Source of the DNA: Acidobacteriaceae bacterium
Lineage (GTDB): Bacteria > Acidobacteriota > Terriglobia > Terriglobales > Acidobacteriaceae
Assembly: GCA_027306745.1 (NCBI GenBank)
Contig: DAHUZD010000168.1
Span: forward strand, 1-7,187
Direction: 5' to 3'
Length of the DNA stretch: 7,187 bases
The position numbers were made by a program, and so were the translations under genes. The notes under the pieces were generated by a model. It saw nothing but the letters and a program-made list of their open reading frames with translations, did not search any database and was not told the origin of the DNA. Positions 1-6,686 of this stretch are shown in pieces (position 1 is the stretch's first letter; each line of letters opens with the position of its first letter).

Positions 1-818
1 CCCAGGGTGCGAATGACAAAATTCCCAATACACGACTAGGGGCAGTTCTTGCCTTGGCAGACAAAATTACAACAATCAAACTCATGTTCGAACAGGGATT
101 GATTCCCACTGGTTCCAAGGACCCATTTGCTTTGCGTAGGGCAGGCGCTGGAGTGGTGCGAATTCTTGCAGAAAATGAACATGTGAATCGTTACATAAAT
201 CTATTGGTGGTCGTCCAAGCAGCGTTTCCCAATGATTGGAATAGCCAGATCGAACTGCGCAGAGAAGTTTTAGAATTTATGCTTGATCGACTGGAAGTCT
301 ACTTGCAAGAATCATGCAATGTCATGCTTCATGTAGCGAAGGCCGTGCGTAACTCTGGTGCAGCAACTCAAGAAGTCCCCCAAAAAAATGAAGTCGTAGG
401 ATATGGCCACTTGGCAGGCTTTGCCAAGACTCTGAATGATGCGATCGGTTCGCCAGAGGTGCTGGCTGTGGCGGAGTTGCTGAAGCGCGCATCCAACATT
501 CTGCGGCAGGCCAAAGAAAAGGGCATTCAGTATGAGCAGCGCGAAGTGGATACGCTGTTGCAAGATGCTGCGGAAAAAGAACTGGCGCGTCAGGTGACAG
601 CGTTGGAGAAGTCTATCCAGGAAAATTATCGCGCCAAAAAATACAGCGAAGTGATTGCGGCGATTGCAGGATTGCAGCCTGCGTTGAATACCTTTTTCGA
701 TTCCGTGATGGTGATGGTGGAGGATGAGAAACTGCGCGCGAACCGGTTGGCATTGCTGGCGCGCACGGTGGCTGCGGTGCGCTGGGCCGCGGACTTCTCC
801 GAGTTGGCTTCGATCTAA
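1..818 (+). CDS. glyS: Glycyl-tRNA synthetase beta subunit, C-terminal part (5' truncated)
   Basis: Beta chain of the bacterial alpha2beta2 glycyl-tRNA synthetase, which charges tRNA-Gly in the cytoplasm; the beta chain mainly recognises and binds the tRNA. The frame is open from the left edge (first full codon at base 3) and gives 271 residues before TAA at 816-818, so the true start lies outside the window. A TTG at 54 is internal, because the residues before it (DKIPNTRLGAVLALADK) already match the family. Diagnostic pieces are IPTGSKDPFALRR (bases 102-140) and the C-terminal DALR-type anticodon-binding segment with FFDSVMVMVEDEKLRANRLA (from base 693) ending in ADFSEL. The middle (roughly bases 300-450) departs most from the family pattern as I remember it, and this half is AT-richer than the 3' end. 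The upstream partner glyQ is not in view. Identity is secure; only the missing N-terminal part cannot be judged. Confidence 0.95.
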   Translation, partial: QGANDKIPNTRLGAVLALADKITTIKLMFEQGLIPTGSKDPFALRRAGAGVVRILAENEHVNRYINLLVVVQAAFPNDWNSQIELRREVLEFMLDRLEVYLQESCNVMLHVAKAVRNSGAATQEVPQKNEVVGYGHLAGFAKTLNDAIGSPEVLAVAELLKRASNILRQAKEKGIQYEQREVDTLLQDAAEKELARQVTALEKSIQENYRAKKYSEVIAAIAGLQPALNTFFDSVMVMVEDEKLRANRLALLARTVAAVRWAADFSELASI

Positions 819-824
819 CCCCGA

Positions 825-936
825 GTCATTCTGAGGAGTACTGCGTAGCAGACGACGAAGAATCCAGAGAGATTGCGCTGAGTCGATGCTGCGATCCCCA
901 TCTGGATTCTTTGCTCACTATGTCGCTCAGAATGAC
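825..936. repeat. REPIN-like inverted repeat between convergent genes
   Basis: Two copies of a bipartite unit face each other. The outer block GTCATTCTGAG at 825-835 is matched exactly by CTCAGAATGAC at 926-936. The inner block AAGAATCCAGA at 858-868 is matched exactly by TCTGGATTCTT at 901-911. The spacers inside the two units differ in length (22 and 14 bases), and a 32-base centre separates them. The transcript could fold into a long interrupted hairpin. No target-site duplication or transposase is visible. I recall similar GTCATTCTGAGCG...AAGAATC units as abundant in Acidobacteriota genomes, but cannot count copies here. Its place between the 3' ends of glyS and the opposing gene suits a REP/REPIN-type element that may also limit read-through in both directions. 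Confidence 0.75.
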
Positions 937-965
937 ACATCCCTGCATGTATGGCTGTAATGAAG

Positions 966-1019
966 CTGCTATTCGCTTGGTAGCAGGCTGTTGTATCGGT
1001 AGACGGCAGCCCGTGCTTT
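966..1019 (+). terminator. Possible weak terminator region for glyS
   Basis: Two small hairpins lie downstream of the inverted repeat: CTGCTA (966-971) with TAGCAG (981-986), and ACGG (1003-1006) with CCGT (1011-1014). The second is followed on the + strand by the AT-rich stretch GCTTTAATTTAATTT, which already overlaps the end of the opposing gene. The second stem is only four base pairs and the T-run is interrupted by A residues, so this is a weak candidate. The rest of the gap shows no gene. Confidence 0.2.
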
Positions 1020-1620
1020 AATTTAATTTCTGCAAGCGCGCAATCAACTTGCTGGCCATGTTGTCTTCGCTTTCCGTCCACAACAGGCGCGTCTCCGCGC
1101 CGCAATTCTTTTCCACCGCCTTGGTGAGCGCCACCAGCAGAAGCACATTTTGCTGCAAGCGTTTTTGGCCCTCCTCATCCAGAGGAACCTCTTCGCACAG
1201 GAAGGGTGTGTCCAGGCCGATGTCGATGCGGATGTGTCCCTGCTGCTGGTAGCAGCCCTCATCAAACTCCGGGCCAAAGGCCACGATGCGCAGTGGAAGC
1301 TCCTGTTCGCGCCAGAGTGTGTCGAGCAGTCCGTCGCCCTCTGGCATCCAAAGCTTCCAGCGGGTTTCGAACTCATAGGCGTAATCGTCATGGAGAAATT
1401 CCAAAGCCTCGGCCACGGCCTCCTCTGGCGGAACAGCGCCAGTGGACTCGTTGCCATAAACTCGCTGGAAGGTGGGAGCCTGCTGCCAATCCAGCGCATA
1501 GACGGTGGCCGCATGCACCTGAGGTGAGGGCAATTGGCGCAGCACGCTGGTCAGGTGTATCTGCAACTGTTCAAGGCGAAGACTGGGGAACCAAAGGCTG
1601 AAGTAGAGCGGGTCGGCCAT
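1018..1620 (-). CDS. Hypothetical protein, 200 aa, acidic
   Basis: I do not recognise a named family. The frame runs from ATG (1620-1618) to TAA (1020-1018) and encodes 200 residues starting MADPLYFSLWFPSL. There is no signal peptide or membrane segment, so it is probably cytoplasmic. The middle is acidic and rich in aromatic residues (the stretch around EALEFLHDDYAYEFETRWKL), and the C-terminal third is largely helical with Leu and Val repeats (NVLLLVALTKAVEK). The opening LYFSLWFPS resembles unnamed acidobacterial proteins as far as I recall. It was chosen over overlapping + strand frames (1150-1527, 1206-1601) because it is longest, has a clean ATG and stop, fills the gap between convergent and divergent neighbours, and reads like a folded protein rather than an Arg/Cys-rich shadow. 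No Shine-Dalgarno sequence is evident; a TACAAT box lies just before the ATG. It is transcribed away from the lpt cluster, so no functional link is implied. Confidence 0.75.
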   Translation of the reverse strand: MADPLYFSLWFPSLRLEQLQIHLTSVLRQLPSPQVHAATVYALDWQQAPTFQRVYGNESTGAVPPEEAVAEALEFLHDDYAYEFETRWKLWMPEGDGLLDTLWREQELPLRIVAFGPEFDEGCYQQQGHIRIDIGLDTPFLCEEVPLDEEGQKRLQQNVLLLVALTKAVEKNCGAETRLLWTESEDNMASKLIARLQKLN

Positions 1621-1626
1621 AGGGTG

Positions 1627-1650
1627 ATTGTAGGCAGTCGCGATATAAAT
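1627..1650. promoter_or_regulatory. Candidate -10 elements in the divergent gap
   Basis: The 88-base gap between the two divergent genes must hold promoters for both. On the - strand TACAAT (1632-1627) differs from TATAAT by one base and ends six bases before the ATG of the 200-aa protein. On the + strand TATAAA (1644-1649) would place transcription start roughly 50 bases before the lptCA start. Neither has a convincing -35 box at 16-18 bases, so both calls rest on the -10 hexamer only. Confidence 0.3.
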
Positions 1651-1708
1651 TGCACGGCGGTGTCTGCCGCACGCGACCGGCCTGCGAGGTGAGAGAATCG
1701 AAACATCT

Positions 1709-4120
1709 ATGCGCTGGACGGTGGAACGGCTCCGCGTGTTGTTGGTGGCGCTGGTGGTGTTGGTGGTGGCGGCGATTCTGGCTGCGCTGGGCTACATGCG
1801 CTGGCAGACGCGGCATATTGCGCGCGATTTGCCTGCACGGCTGGGCGTGCAGATTCAGCAATCCAGCGAAGGGTTCACATTTTCAAAAACAGAGCAGGGC
1901 CGCACGGTATTTACGTTGCACGCGGCCAATGCTTTGCAATATCGCGCGGGCGGCCACGCCGTTCTGCATGATGTGCGCATTCAAATTTTCAATCCCAAGG
2001 ATGGCAGTTCCAACACCGTTGCAGGCGATCAATTTGAGTATGATCCGCAGACGGGCATTGTGCGCTCAGCCGGTGAGGCACATCTGGAGTTGCACGCAAC
2101 CAGTGGCACAGGTACAGCCAGCGCGCAGCACACCGTTCGTGCAGTGACGCATGATCTGGTCTTTAACCAGAAAACGGACCAGGCCGTGGCGGGTGGGTTG
2201 GTTGCCTTCGATCTGCCGCAAGGGCAGGGCCAGGCCGTTGGCGCCATTTATGACGGAAAAAAGAATCAATTGCTGCTGCAATCCAAAGTGGCTCTGCATG
2301 TGCACACGCAACGTGGCTGGGCGTGGATTTATGCAGCACGCGCGTTGTATGACCAGCAAGGGAGCCAGGTGCAGTTGCAGAATGCGCAGTATGCTGGCGC
2401 GGCAGAGCATGCATCGGCGCAGGCGGCAACGCTGCTGCTGCGCGCCGACAATAGTTTGGAGAACATTCACGCGCAGGGGCAAGTGCGTTATCGCAACACC
2501 AGCGGAGCAGCAGTATCTGCCGAATCGATGGTGGCGGCGCTGGATGCAGAGAGCCGTCCGCAGGCAGCACATTTTGCCGGGGACGTGCAAATGGACATGC
2601 GGCAAAAATTGCAAAACACGCACGCGATTGCCCAGCAGGCACAGTGGAACTTTGACAGCACCGGCCATTTGCAGCAGGCGATGTTGGAGCACAATGTGCA
2701 TGTGCAGCAAAAAATCACTGGCGCTGCGCCGCTGGCAAGAGCGATGAATGCGCGGCAGTTGACACTGGACTTCACCACGGGCCATGACGGCCATGCGCAA
2801 CTGCTCCGGGCTGTAGCGGCGGGCGATGCGGAGATGCACCAAAGCTCAGCGGCTGGGCACTTGGCCCAACAGAAGTCATCTGCACCAACCGCTGATGATT
2901 GGACGTTGCGTGGACAACACCTGACGGCAGAATTTTCCGGAGGCAACCAATTGACGCGGCTGGATGGCGCTGGTTCAACTGAGGTGCGTAGCGTTGCAGC
3001 CGATGGCGCGGTGAACTCCAGCACGGGCGATACATTGACGGCTCTCTTTTCGGCGCAGCCGCCTGCGGAACGGTCCGCCGATCAACCCGGAATGAATTTC
3101 GATGCCAGCACGCTGCAATCGGCGGTGCAGTTGGGCCATGTGGTTCTGCGGTCGATTCCCGGCACATCGGTTGGGCAGTCGAAGGGACAGATGCATGCCA
3201 GCCCTGCAACTGTGACCGCTGCGCAGGCAGTCTATGCGGCTGCGGCACAAAGCTTGACCCTGATGGGCAACCCGCACTATGAAGATGCTTCGATGGAAAT
3301 GGTCGCGCAGGCGATGCAATGGAACCGGGCCACAGGCGAGATGACCGCGACGGACGGAGTGCAAGCAACACTGCTGGGCAACACGCAGAGTGACGGTCTG
3401 TTGCGTGGCGCAAAGGCTTCCGGCCATGGCGCAGACGCAGCGACGCACATTGTTGCGGATCATGCATTGCTGCGACAGCCGCAGCAGGAGGCGGATTTTT
3501 TCGGCCATGTGCGCTTGTGGCAAGGCGCGGATGTGATCGAAGCGCCCACGCTGATTTTTTTACAAGCCCAGCAGGAGATTGTTGCATCGGGCGCTGCGGG
3601 AGCCGCCGCCGTGCATGGAACTTTTGTGCAGGCGCAGCCGCCGGGAGCGCGCGCCTCCACGGCAGCGATGCCGGTGAACGTCACAGGAGATCGCCTGCTG
3701 TACTCCGGTGCGGAGCGCAAGGCGCACTGGTCCAGAGCGGTGACGGCCACCCTGCAGACGGGTCAGTTGCAGGCTGACGCGATGGATTTATATCTGGAGC
3801 CGGAACCGGCGGCGAGTGGAGCAACACAATCTTCTGTGGCAGGCGATTTCTCCGGGCAATCCTCTGTTGAGCGGTTTGTGGCGTTGGGCCATGTTCGGCT
3901 GACGCAGCCGGGCCGACAGGGAACGGGCGAGCAGATCGTCTACACTGCTTCTGACGGACGATTTGTTCTGACTGGCACGCAACAGCAGCCGCCGCTTTTG
4001 GTGGATGCTGCGCAAGGCTCCTTAACCGGGCGAGAACTGGTCTTTGCATCGGAGCAGAACACGGTGCAGATTCTAGGCGGTCAGCAGCCAACTACAGCCG
4101 TGACGCGGGTGCAGAAGTAA
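1709..4120 (+). CDS. LptC/LptA-type fused LPS-transport periplasmic protein
   Basis: Probable periplasmic bridge of the Lpt machine, carrying lipopolysaccharide from the inner-membrane transporter to the outer membrane. Residues about 9-29 form one membrane anchor (LLVALVVLVVAAILAALGY) after a short basic N-terminus, as in LptC. Residues about 45-130 look like the LptC beta-jellyroll (GFTFSKTEQGRTVFTLHA, LHDVRIQIF, DQFEYDPQTG). The last 145 residues look like LptA/OstA (GDRLLYSGAERKAHWS from 660, ALGHVRLTQPGRQGTGEQIVY from 725). Between them, OstA-like units recur, marked by G-x-V motifs at residues 162, 255, 289, 326, 370, 420, 475, 598 and 726. At 803 residues it is about twice E. coli LptC plus LptA, so it is more than a simple fusion. 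ATG at 1709 was chosen because the anchor follows directly; the nearest purine-rich tract (AGGTGAG, 1687-1693) is rather distant. lptB starts on the next base after TAA. The role is inferred from fold-like motifs and gene order; the domain borders are approximate. Confidence 0.88.
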   Translation: MRWTVERLRVLLVALVVLVVAAILAALGYMRWQTRHIARDLPARLGVQIQQSSEGFTFSKTEQGRTVFTLHAANALQYRAGGHAVLHDVRIQIFNPKDGSSNTVAGDQFEYDPQTGIVRSAGEAHLELHATSGTGTASAQHTVRAVTHDLVFNQKTDQAVAGGLVAFDLPQGQGQAVGAIYDGKKNQLLLQSKVALHVHTQRGWAWIYAARALYDQQGSQVQLQNAQYAGAAEHASAQAATLLLRADNSLENIHAQGQVRYRNTSGAAVSAESMVAALDAESRPQAAHFAGDVQMDMRQKLQNTHAIAQQAQWNFDSTGHLQQAMLEHNVHVQQKITGAAPLARAMNARQLTLDFTTGHDGHAQLLRAVAAGDAEMHQSSAAGHLAQQKSSAPTADDWTLRGQHLTAEFSGGNQLTRLDGAGSTEVRSVAADGAVNSSTGDTLTALFSAQPPAERSADQPGMNFDASTLQSAVQLGHVVLRSIPGTSVGQSKGQMHASPATVTAAQAVYAAAAQSLTLMGNPHYEDASMEMVAQAMQWNRATGEMTATDGVQATLLGNTQSDGLLRGAKASGHGADAATHIVADHALLRQPQQEADFFGHVRLWQGADVIEAPTLIFLQAQQEIVASGAAGAAAVHGTFVQAQPPGARASTAAMPVNVTGDRLLYSGAERKAHWSRAVTATLQTGQLQADAMDLYLEPEPAASGATQSSVAGDFSGQSSVERFVALGHVRLTQPGRQGTGEQIVYTASDGRFVLTGTQQQPPLLVDAAQGSLTGRELVFASEQNTVQILGGQQPTTAVTRVQK

Positions 4121-4852
4121 ATGCAGAAACTTTCGACGGATCATTTGGCCAAAACGTATCGCGGGCGGCAGGTGGTGCGCGGTGTGAGCCTGGAGATTCA
4201 TCAAGGCGAGGTTGTGGGCTTGCTAGGCCCCAACGGCGCAGGCAAGACGACGAGTTTTTATATGATCGTTGGCCTGATTCAGCCGGATGCTGGCCGCGTA
4301 CTGGTCGATGATACTGACATCACCCGCCTGCCGATGTATCTGCGCGCGCGAAATTTCGGCATCAGCTATCTGCCGCAGGAGCCATCCGTCTTTCGCAAGC
4401 TCACCGTCGAAGAAAACATTCTTGCCGTACTGGAGACGCAGCCTGGCGGATGGGAGCAGCGCCGCACGCGCATGGAGAAGCTGATCGAGCAGTTGAACCT
4501 GGGCCATGTGCGCAAGACGCATGGTTACGCGCTCTCTGGCGGTGAGCGGCGGCGCGTGGAAATTGCGCGATGCCTCTGCATCGATCCGCGCTTCATTTTG
4601 CTCGATGAACCATTCTCCGGCATCGATCCCATCGCCGTGCATGACCTGCAGGAGATTATTTTTGACCTAAAGGCCAGCGGTTATGGCATTCTGATTACCG
4701 ACCACAATGTGCACGAAACGCTTTCGGTGACGGATCGCGCCTACATCATTAATGAAGGAAAGATATTCCGCACGGGCACGCCCGAGGAGTTGGGGCGCGA
4801 CCCGGATGTGAAACGGGTTTATTTGGGCGAGAGTTTCACGTTTGGCGATTGA
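4121..4852 (+). CDS. lptB: LPS export ABC transporter ATP-binding protein LptB
   Basis: Cytoplasmic ATPase of the LptB2FG transporter; ATP hydrolysis drives LPS out of the inner membrane and into the periplasmic bridge. All ABC motifs are present and intact in 243 residues, the usual LptB length: Walker A GPNGAGKT (36-43), Q-loop Q86 in LPQE, signature LSGGE (138-142), Walker B FILLDE (158-163) and switch H195 in ITDHN. The LptB-typical strings [31 protein letters not shown] and [13 protein letters not shown] set it apart from the related branched-chain amino acid ATPase LivG. The ATG directly follows the TAA of the LptC/LptA gene (TAAATG) and has no strong ribosome site of its own, which points to translational coupling and balanced production of both Lpt parts. 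The permeases LptF and LptG are not in the window. Confidence 0.97.
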   Translation: MQKLSTDHLAKTYRGRQVVRGVSLEIHQGEVVGLLGPNGAGKTTSFYMIVGLIQPDAGRVLVDDTDITRLPMYLRARNFGISYLPQEPSVFRKLTVEENILAVLETQPGGWEQRRTRMEKLIEQLNLGHVRKTHGYALSGGERRRVEIARCLCIDPRFILLDEPFSGIDPIAVHDLQEIIFDLKASGYGILITDHNVHETLSVTDRAYIINEGKIFRTGTPEELGRDPDVKRVYLGESFTFGD

Positions 4853-4953
4853 GTGGTGATTGTCTCTGCACGGCACGGATGTGTGTGCTGAATTTTCTTC
4901 TCCCATCGCATGTAAACTGAAGGCATTTGAGAACGAAGGTTCTAAGGGCGCAC

Positions 4954-6111
4954 ATGTCATTTCTCCAGCAAAAACTCAACGTAAAAGTTTCGCAGAAGCA
5001 GGTGTTGACGCCGGGCCTGGTGCAGATGGTCAGCGTGCTGGCGCTGAACAAAATGGAATTGAAGGAGATGATCAACGCGGAGATCGTTGAGAATCCCGTG
5101 CTGGAAGAGTTGGATGAAAGTGCGCCGGTGCTGGATGAAGTGCAGGGCGCAGAAGATGCACCTGCCGAGACCACAGAGATTCCCAAGGCCGAGCGCGATC
5201 CATTTGACGAGATTGATTTCGGTTCATATTTCCAGGATTATCTTGACCCTGGTTTTCGCTCGCCGGACGGCGGAGAGAGCGATGACCGTCCCTCATTTGA
5301 AAATTTTCTTTCGCAGCCCAGTACACTGACCGATCATCTGCTGTGGCAGTTGGGTCCGCTGCATCTGAAGCCTGAAGTGCATGAAGCGGCGGAACTCATC
5401 ATCGGCAATCTGAACGAGGATGGATATTTGACGGCGAGTGAGGCGGAACTGCTCGCTTCGCTGGCCGAGGAATTATCGGCTCACGCGCCAGAGGCCGCGA
5501 CGCACGCCGCGTCCACGGAAACGCCGGCGATTCTCAAAGAAAAGGCGGCAGAAGAGTATCCCGCTGCCATGCGCAGCGCACTGGCAGAGGCTCAACGCGT
5601 CGTGCGCGGATTTGACCCGGCAGGAATTGCAGCGCGCGATCTGCGCGAGTGCCTGTTGATTCAGCTTGACCAGCGCGGGCATGAAGCGGCTCTGCTCTCG
5701 GCGGCTGGAGCGGCGGCAAGCAACTCAGCTCTTCTGCAAAAAGGCGTGCAAGAGGCGCTTGCGCACAGCGAGGCTGAGACGATCGACGCCTTGGCACGCA
5801 CAATTATCGCGGAGCACCTGCCGCATCTGCAGAAGCGCGATTTGCGGGAGATGGCCAAGCTGACCGGCAGTTCACAGGCACAGGTGCAGGCCGCCATTGA
5901 TTTGATCCGCAGCCTGGATCCTAAACCCGGACGTCGCTACAACCGTGAAGAGGCGCGGCTGATCGAGCCGGACGTCGCCTTTGTCAAACGAGACGGGGAA
6001 TACGTGGTTGTGATGAATGAGGATGATCTGCCCACGCTGCGCCTGAACCAAGGCTACCGGCGCATGATTACGCAAGGCGGAGCCGACCGCGATGTGCGCG
6101 ACTACGTGTAG
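4954..6111 (+). CDS. rpoN: RpoN N-terminal fragment (activator and core-binding regions)
   Basis: This is the 385-residue product expected if the TAG terminates. Region I (residues 1-50, with QKQVLTPGLVQMVSVLALNK and ENPVLEE) is the part that contacts activators and blocks premature melting. Region II (about 51-115) is strongly acidic. The core-binding domain follows, with DHLLWQL (from 127), NEDGYLT (from 154), FDPAGIAARDLREC (220-233) and SLDPKPGRR (from 320). Two Ala/Glu-rich stretches, about 175-205 and 245-270, look like insertions relative to shorter family members. The fragment ends in the conserved segment LNQGYRRMITQGGADRDVRDYV. It lacks every element that reads the -12 and -24 promoter boxes, so if made alone it should still bind RNA polymerase core but not recognise promoters; that last point is inference. 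Confidence 0.8.
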   Translation: MSFLQQKLNVKVSQKQVLTPGLVQMVSVLALNKMELKEMINAEIVENPVLEELDESAPVLDEVQGAEDAPAETTEIPKAERDPFDEIDFGSYFQDYLDPGFRSPDGGESDDRPSFENFLSQPSTLTDHLLWQLGPLHLKPEVHEAAELIIGNLNEDGYLTASEAELLASLAEELSAHAPEAATHAASTETPAILKEKAAEEYPAAMRSALAEAQRVVRGFDPAGIAARDLRECLLIQLDQRGHEAALLSAAGAAASNSALLQKGVQEALAHSEAETIDALARTIIAEHLPHLQKRDLREMAKLTGSSQAQVQAAIDLIRSLDPKPGRRYNREEARLIEPDVAFVKRDGEYVVVMNEDDLPTLRLNQGYRRMITQGGADRDVRDYV

Positions 6112-6125
6112 GAGCGCTACCGCTC
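6109..6125 (+). other. In-frame amber codon followed by a short stem-loop
   Basis: TAG occupies codon 386 of rpoN. Directly after it GAGCG (6112-6116) can pair with CGCTC (6121-6125) around a CTAC loop, and G6111 can form a wobble pair with T6126. The codons in the stem encode ERYRS, which the family conserves, so the pairing may be coincidental. The base after the stop is G, which is not the CARYYA context known for viral amber read-through. Confidence 0.6.
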
Positions 6126-6138
6126 TGCTATTCAACTG

Positions 6139-6585
6139 ATGCGCAATATTGAGCAACGGCGAAATACGATTCTGCGCACCTGCGAGGCCATTGTTCACCG
6201 CCAGCAAGAGTTTATGGAGAGTGGCGTTGAGGCTTTGCATCCCATGATGATCAAGGAAGTGGCCGAGGAGATTGGCGTACATCCATCCACGGTGAGCCGG
6301 GCCGTAGCGAATAAATATGTGCACACGCCACAAGGCGTGTTCGAGCTGCGATTTTTCTTTTCTGAAGGCGTCAATGGGCCAGAGGGCGCGGAGACACCCT
6401 TGCTGCTGTTAAAGCGCAAAGTGAAAAAGATGATCGAAGAAGAAGACCGCAGCAAGCCGTTGACCGATGACGCGATTGCGCTGGCATTGCGCGGACAGGG
6501 CATCAATGTCACCCGCCGCACTGTGGCCAAATACCGCGAGGACATGGGCCTTCCCAGCACGCATCAGCGGCGCGTGCGCAGTTGA
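6139..6585 (+). CDS. rpoN: RpoN C-terminal fragment (helix-turn-helix and RpoN box)
   Basis: This is the part of sigma-54 after the amber codon. Homology actually resumes at 6112 (ERYRSAIQL); the first ATG in frame is 6139. From there 148 residues run to TGA at 6583-6585. They contain the long helix MRNIEQRRNTILRTCEAIV, the helix-turn-helix IKEVAEEIGVHPSTVSRAV, which contacts the -12 region, the YVHTPQGVFELRFFF segment, and the RpoN box TRRTVAKYRE that binds the -24 element. The only ribosome-site-like sequence is GGAG at 6111-6114, about 24 bases before this ATG and too far for efficient initiation. Separate expression is therefore doubtful; the segment is best read as the rest of one gene. 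Confidence 0.7.
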   Translation: MRNIEQRRNTILRTCEAIVHRQQEFMESGVEALHPMMIKEVAEEIGVHPSTVSRAVANKYVHTPQGVFELRFFFSEGVNGPEGAETPLLLLKRKVKKMIEEEDRSKPLTDDAIALALRGQGINVTRRTVAKYREDMGLPSTHQRRVRS

Positions 6586-6607
6586 TGCATTCTGGCCAGG
6601 TTGCTGA

Positions 6608-6620
6608 ACTGCACCGCAGT
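6608..6620 (+). other. Small inverted repeat in the rpoN-hpf gap
   Basis: ACTGC (6608-6612) and GCAGT (6616-6620) form a five-base-pair stem with a three-base loop. No T-run follows, so it is not a convincing terminator; it could be chance or an operator half-site pair. The rest of the gap (6586-6686) shows no clear promoter. Confidence 0.2.
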
Positions 6621-6686
6621 CTGTCATCATCAATCCACAGAGAACAGCACTGCTAACGAAGAGCACACACCAGCAAGGAGAAGTTC

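Larger units (their letters stand above)
4954..6585 (+). pseudogene. rpoN: RNA polymerase sigma-54 factor, interrupted by an in-frame TAG
   Basis: Sigma-54 directs RNA polymerase to promoters with GG/GC at -24/-12 and needs AAA+ activators to open them. The complete frame, reading through TAG at 6109-6111, would be 543 residues, longer than the 477 of E. coli RpoN. Family features appear in order on both sides of the stop: N-terminal region I, acidic region II, core-binding domain, helix-turn-helix and the RpoN box TRRTVAKYRE (6511-6540). The flanking sequence is contiguous, RDYV-stop-ERYRSAIQLMRNIEQRRNTI, where relatives usually carry Lys or another residue; AAG to TAG is one base change. 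Nothing else is damaged, so the lesion is recent, erroneous or tolerated. The start is ATG 4954 with AAGGG (4944-4948) five bases before it; a TTG at 4927 in the same frame has no comparable site and would add nine non-family residues. A 101-base gap separates it from lptB and another from hpf. Confidence 0.85.

Noticed and set aside
54..818. Complete 254-aa gene starting at TTG 54
   Set aside because: The same frame is open to the left edge and the preceding residues are typical of GlyS, so the TTG is an internal Leu codon.
815..1105. 96-aa - strand frame across the convergent gap
   Set aside because: It runs through the inverted repeat and into the end of the 200-aa gene in another frame; no protein-like features.
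1150..1601. Overlapping + strand frames opposite the 200-aa gene
   Set aside because: Shorter, with unconvincing composition; the - strand frame is longer and has a clear start and stop.
2066..2842. Long antisense frames over the lptC/lptA gene (also 2772-3587 and 2488-3024, - strand)
   Set aside because: They are shadows of a GC-rich gene; the translations are rich in Arg, Cys, His and Pro and match no family.
4872..4889. GGCACGG...TGC resembling a sigma-54 promoter before rpoN
   Set aside because: The GG and GC elements are three bases further apart than the strict -24/-12 spacing allows.
4927..4953. TTG 4927 as the rpoN start
   Set aside because: ATG 4954 has AAGGG at a good distance and the protein family begins at this point; the extra nine residues look unrelated.
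6109..6111. Pyrrolysine insertion in RpoN
   Set aside because: RpoN is not a known pyrrolysine protein, no pyl gene is in view, and other genes here have no internal TAG. Kept only as one of several explanations to test.
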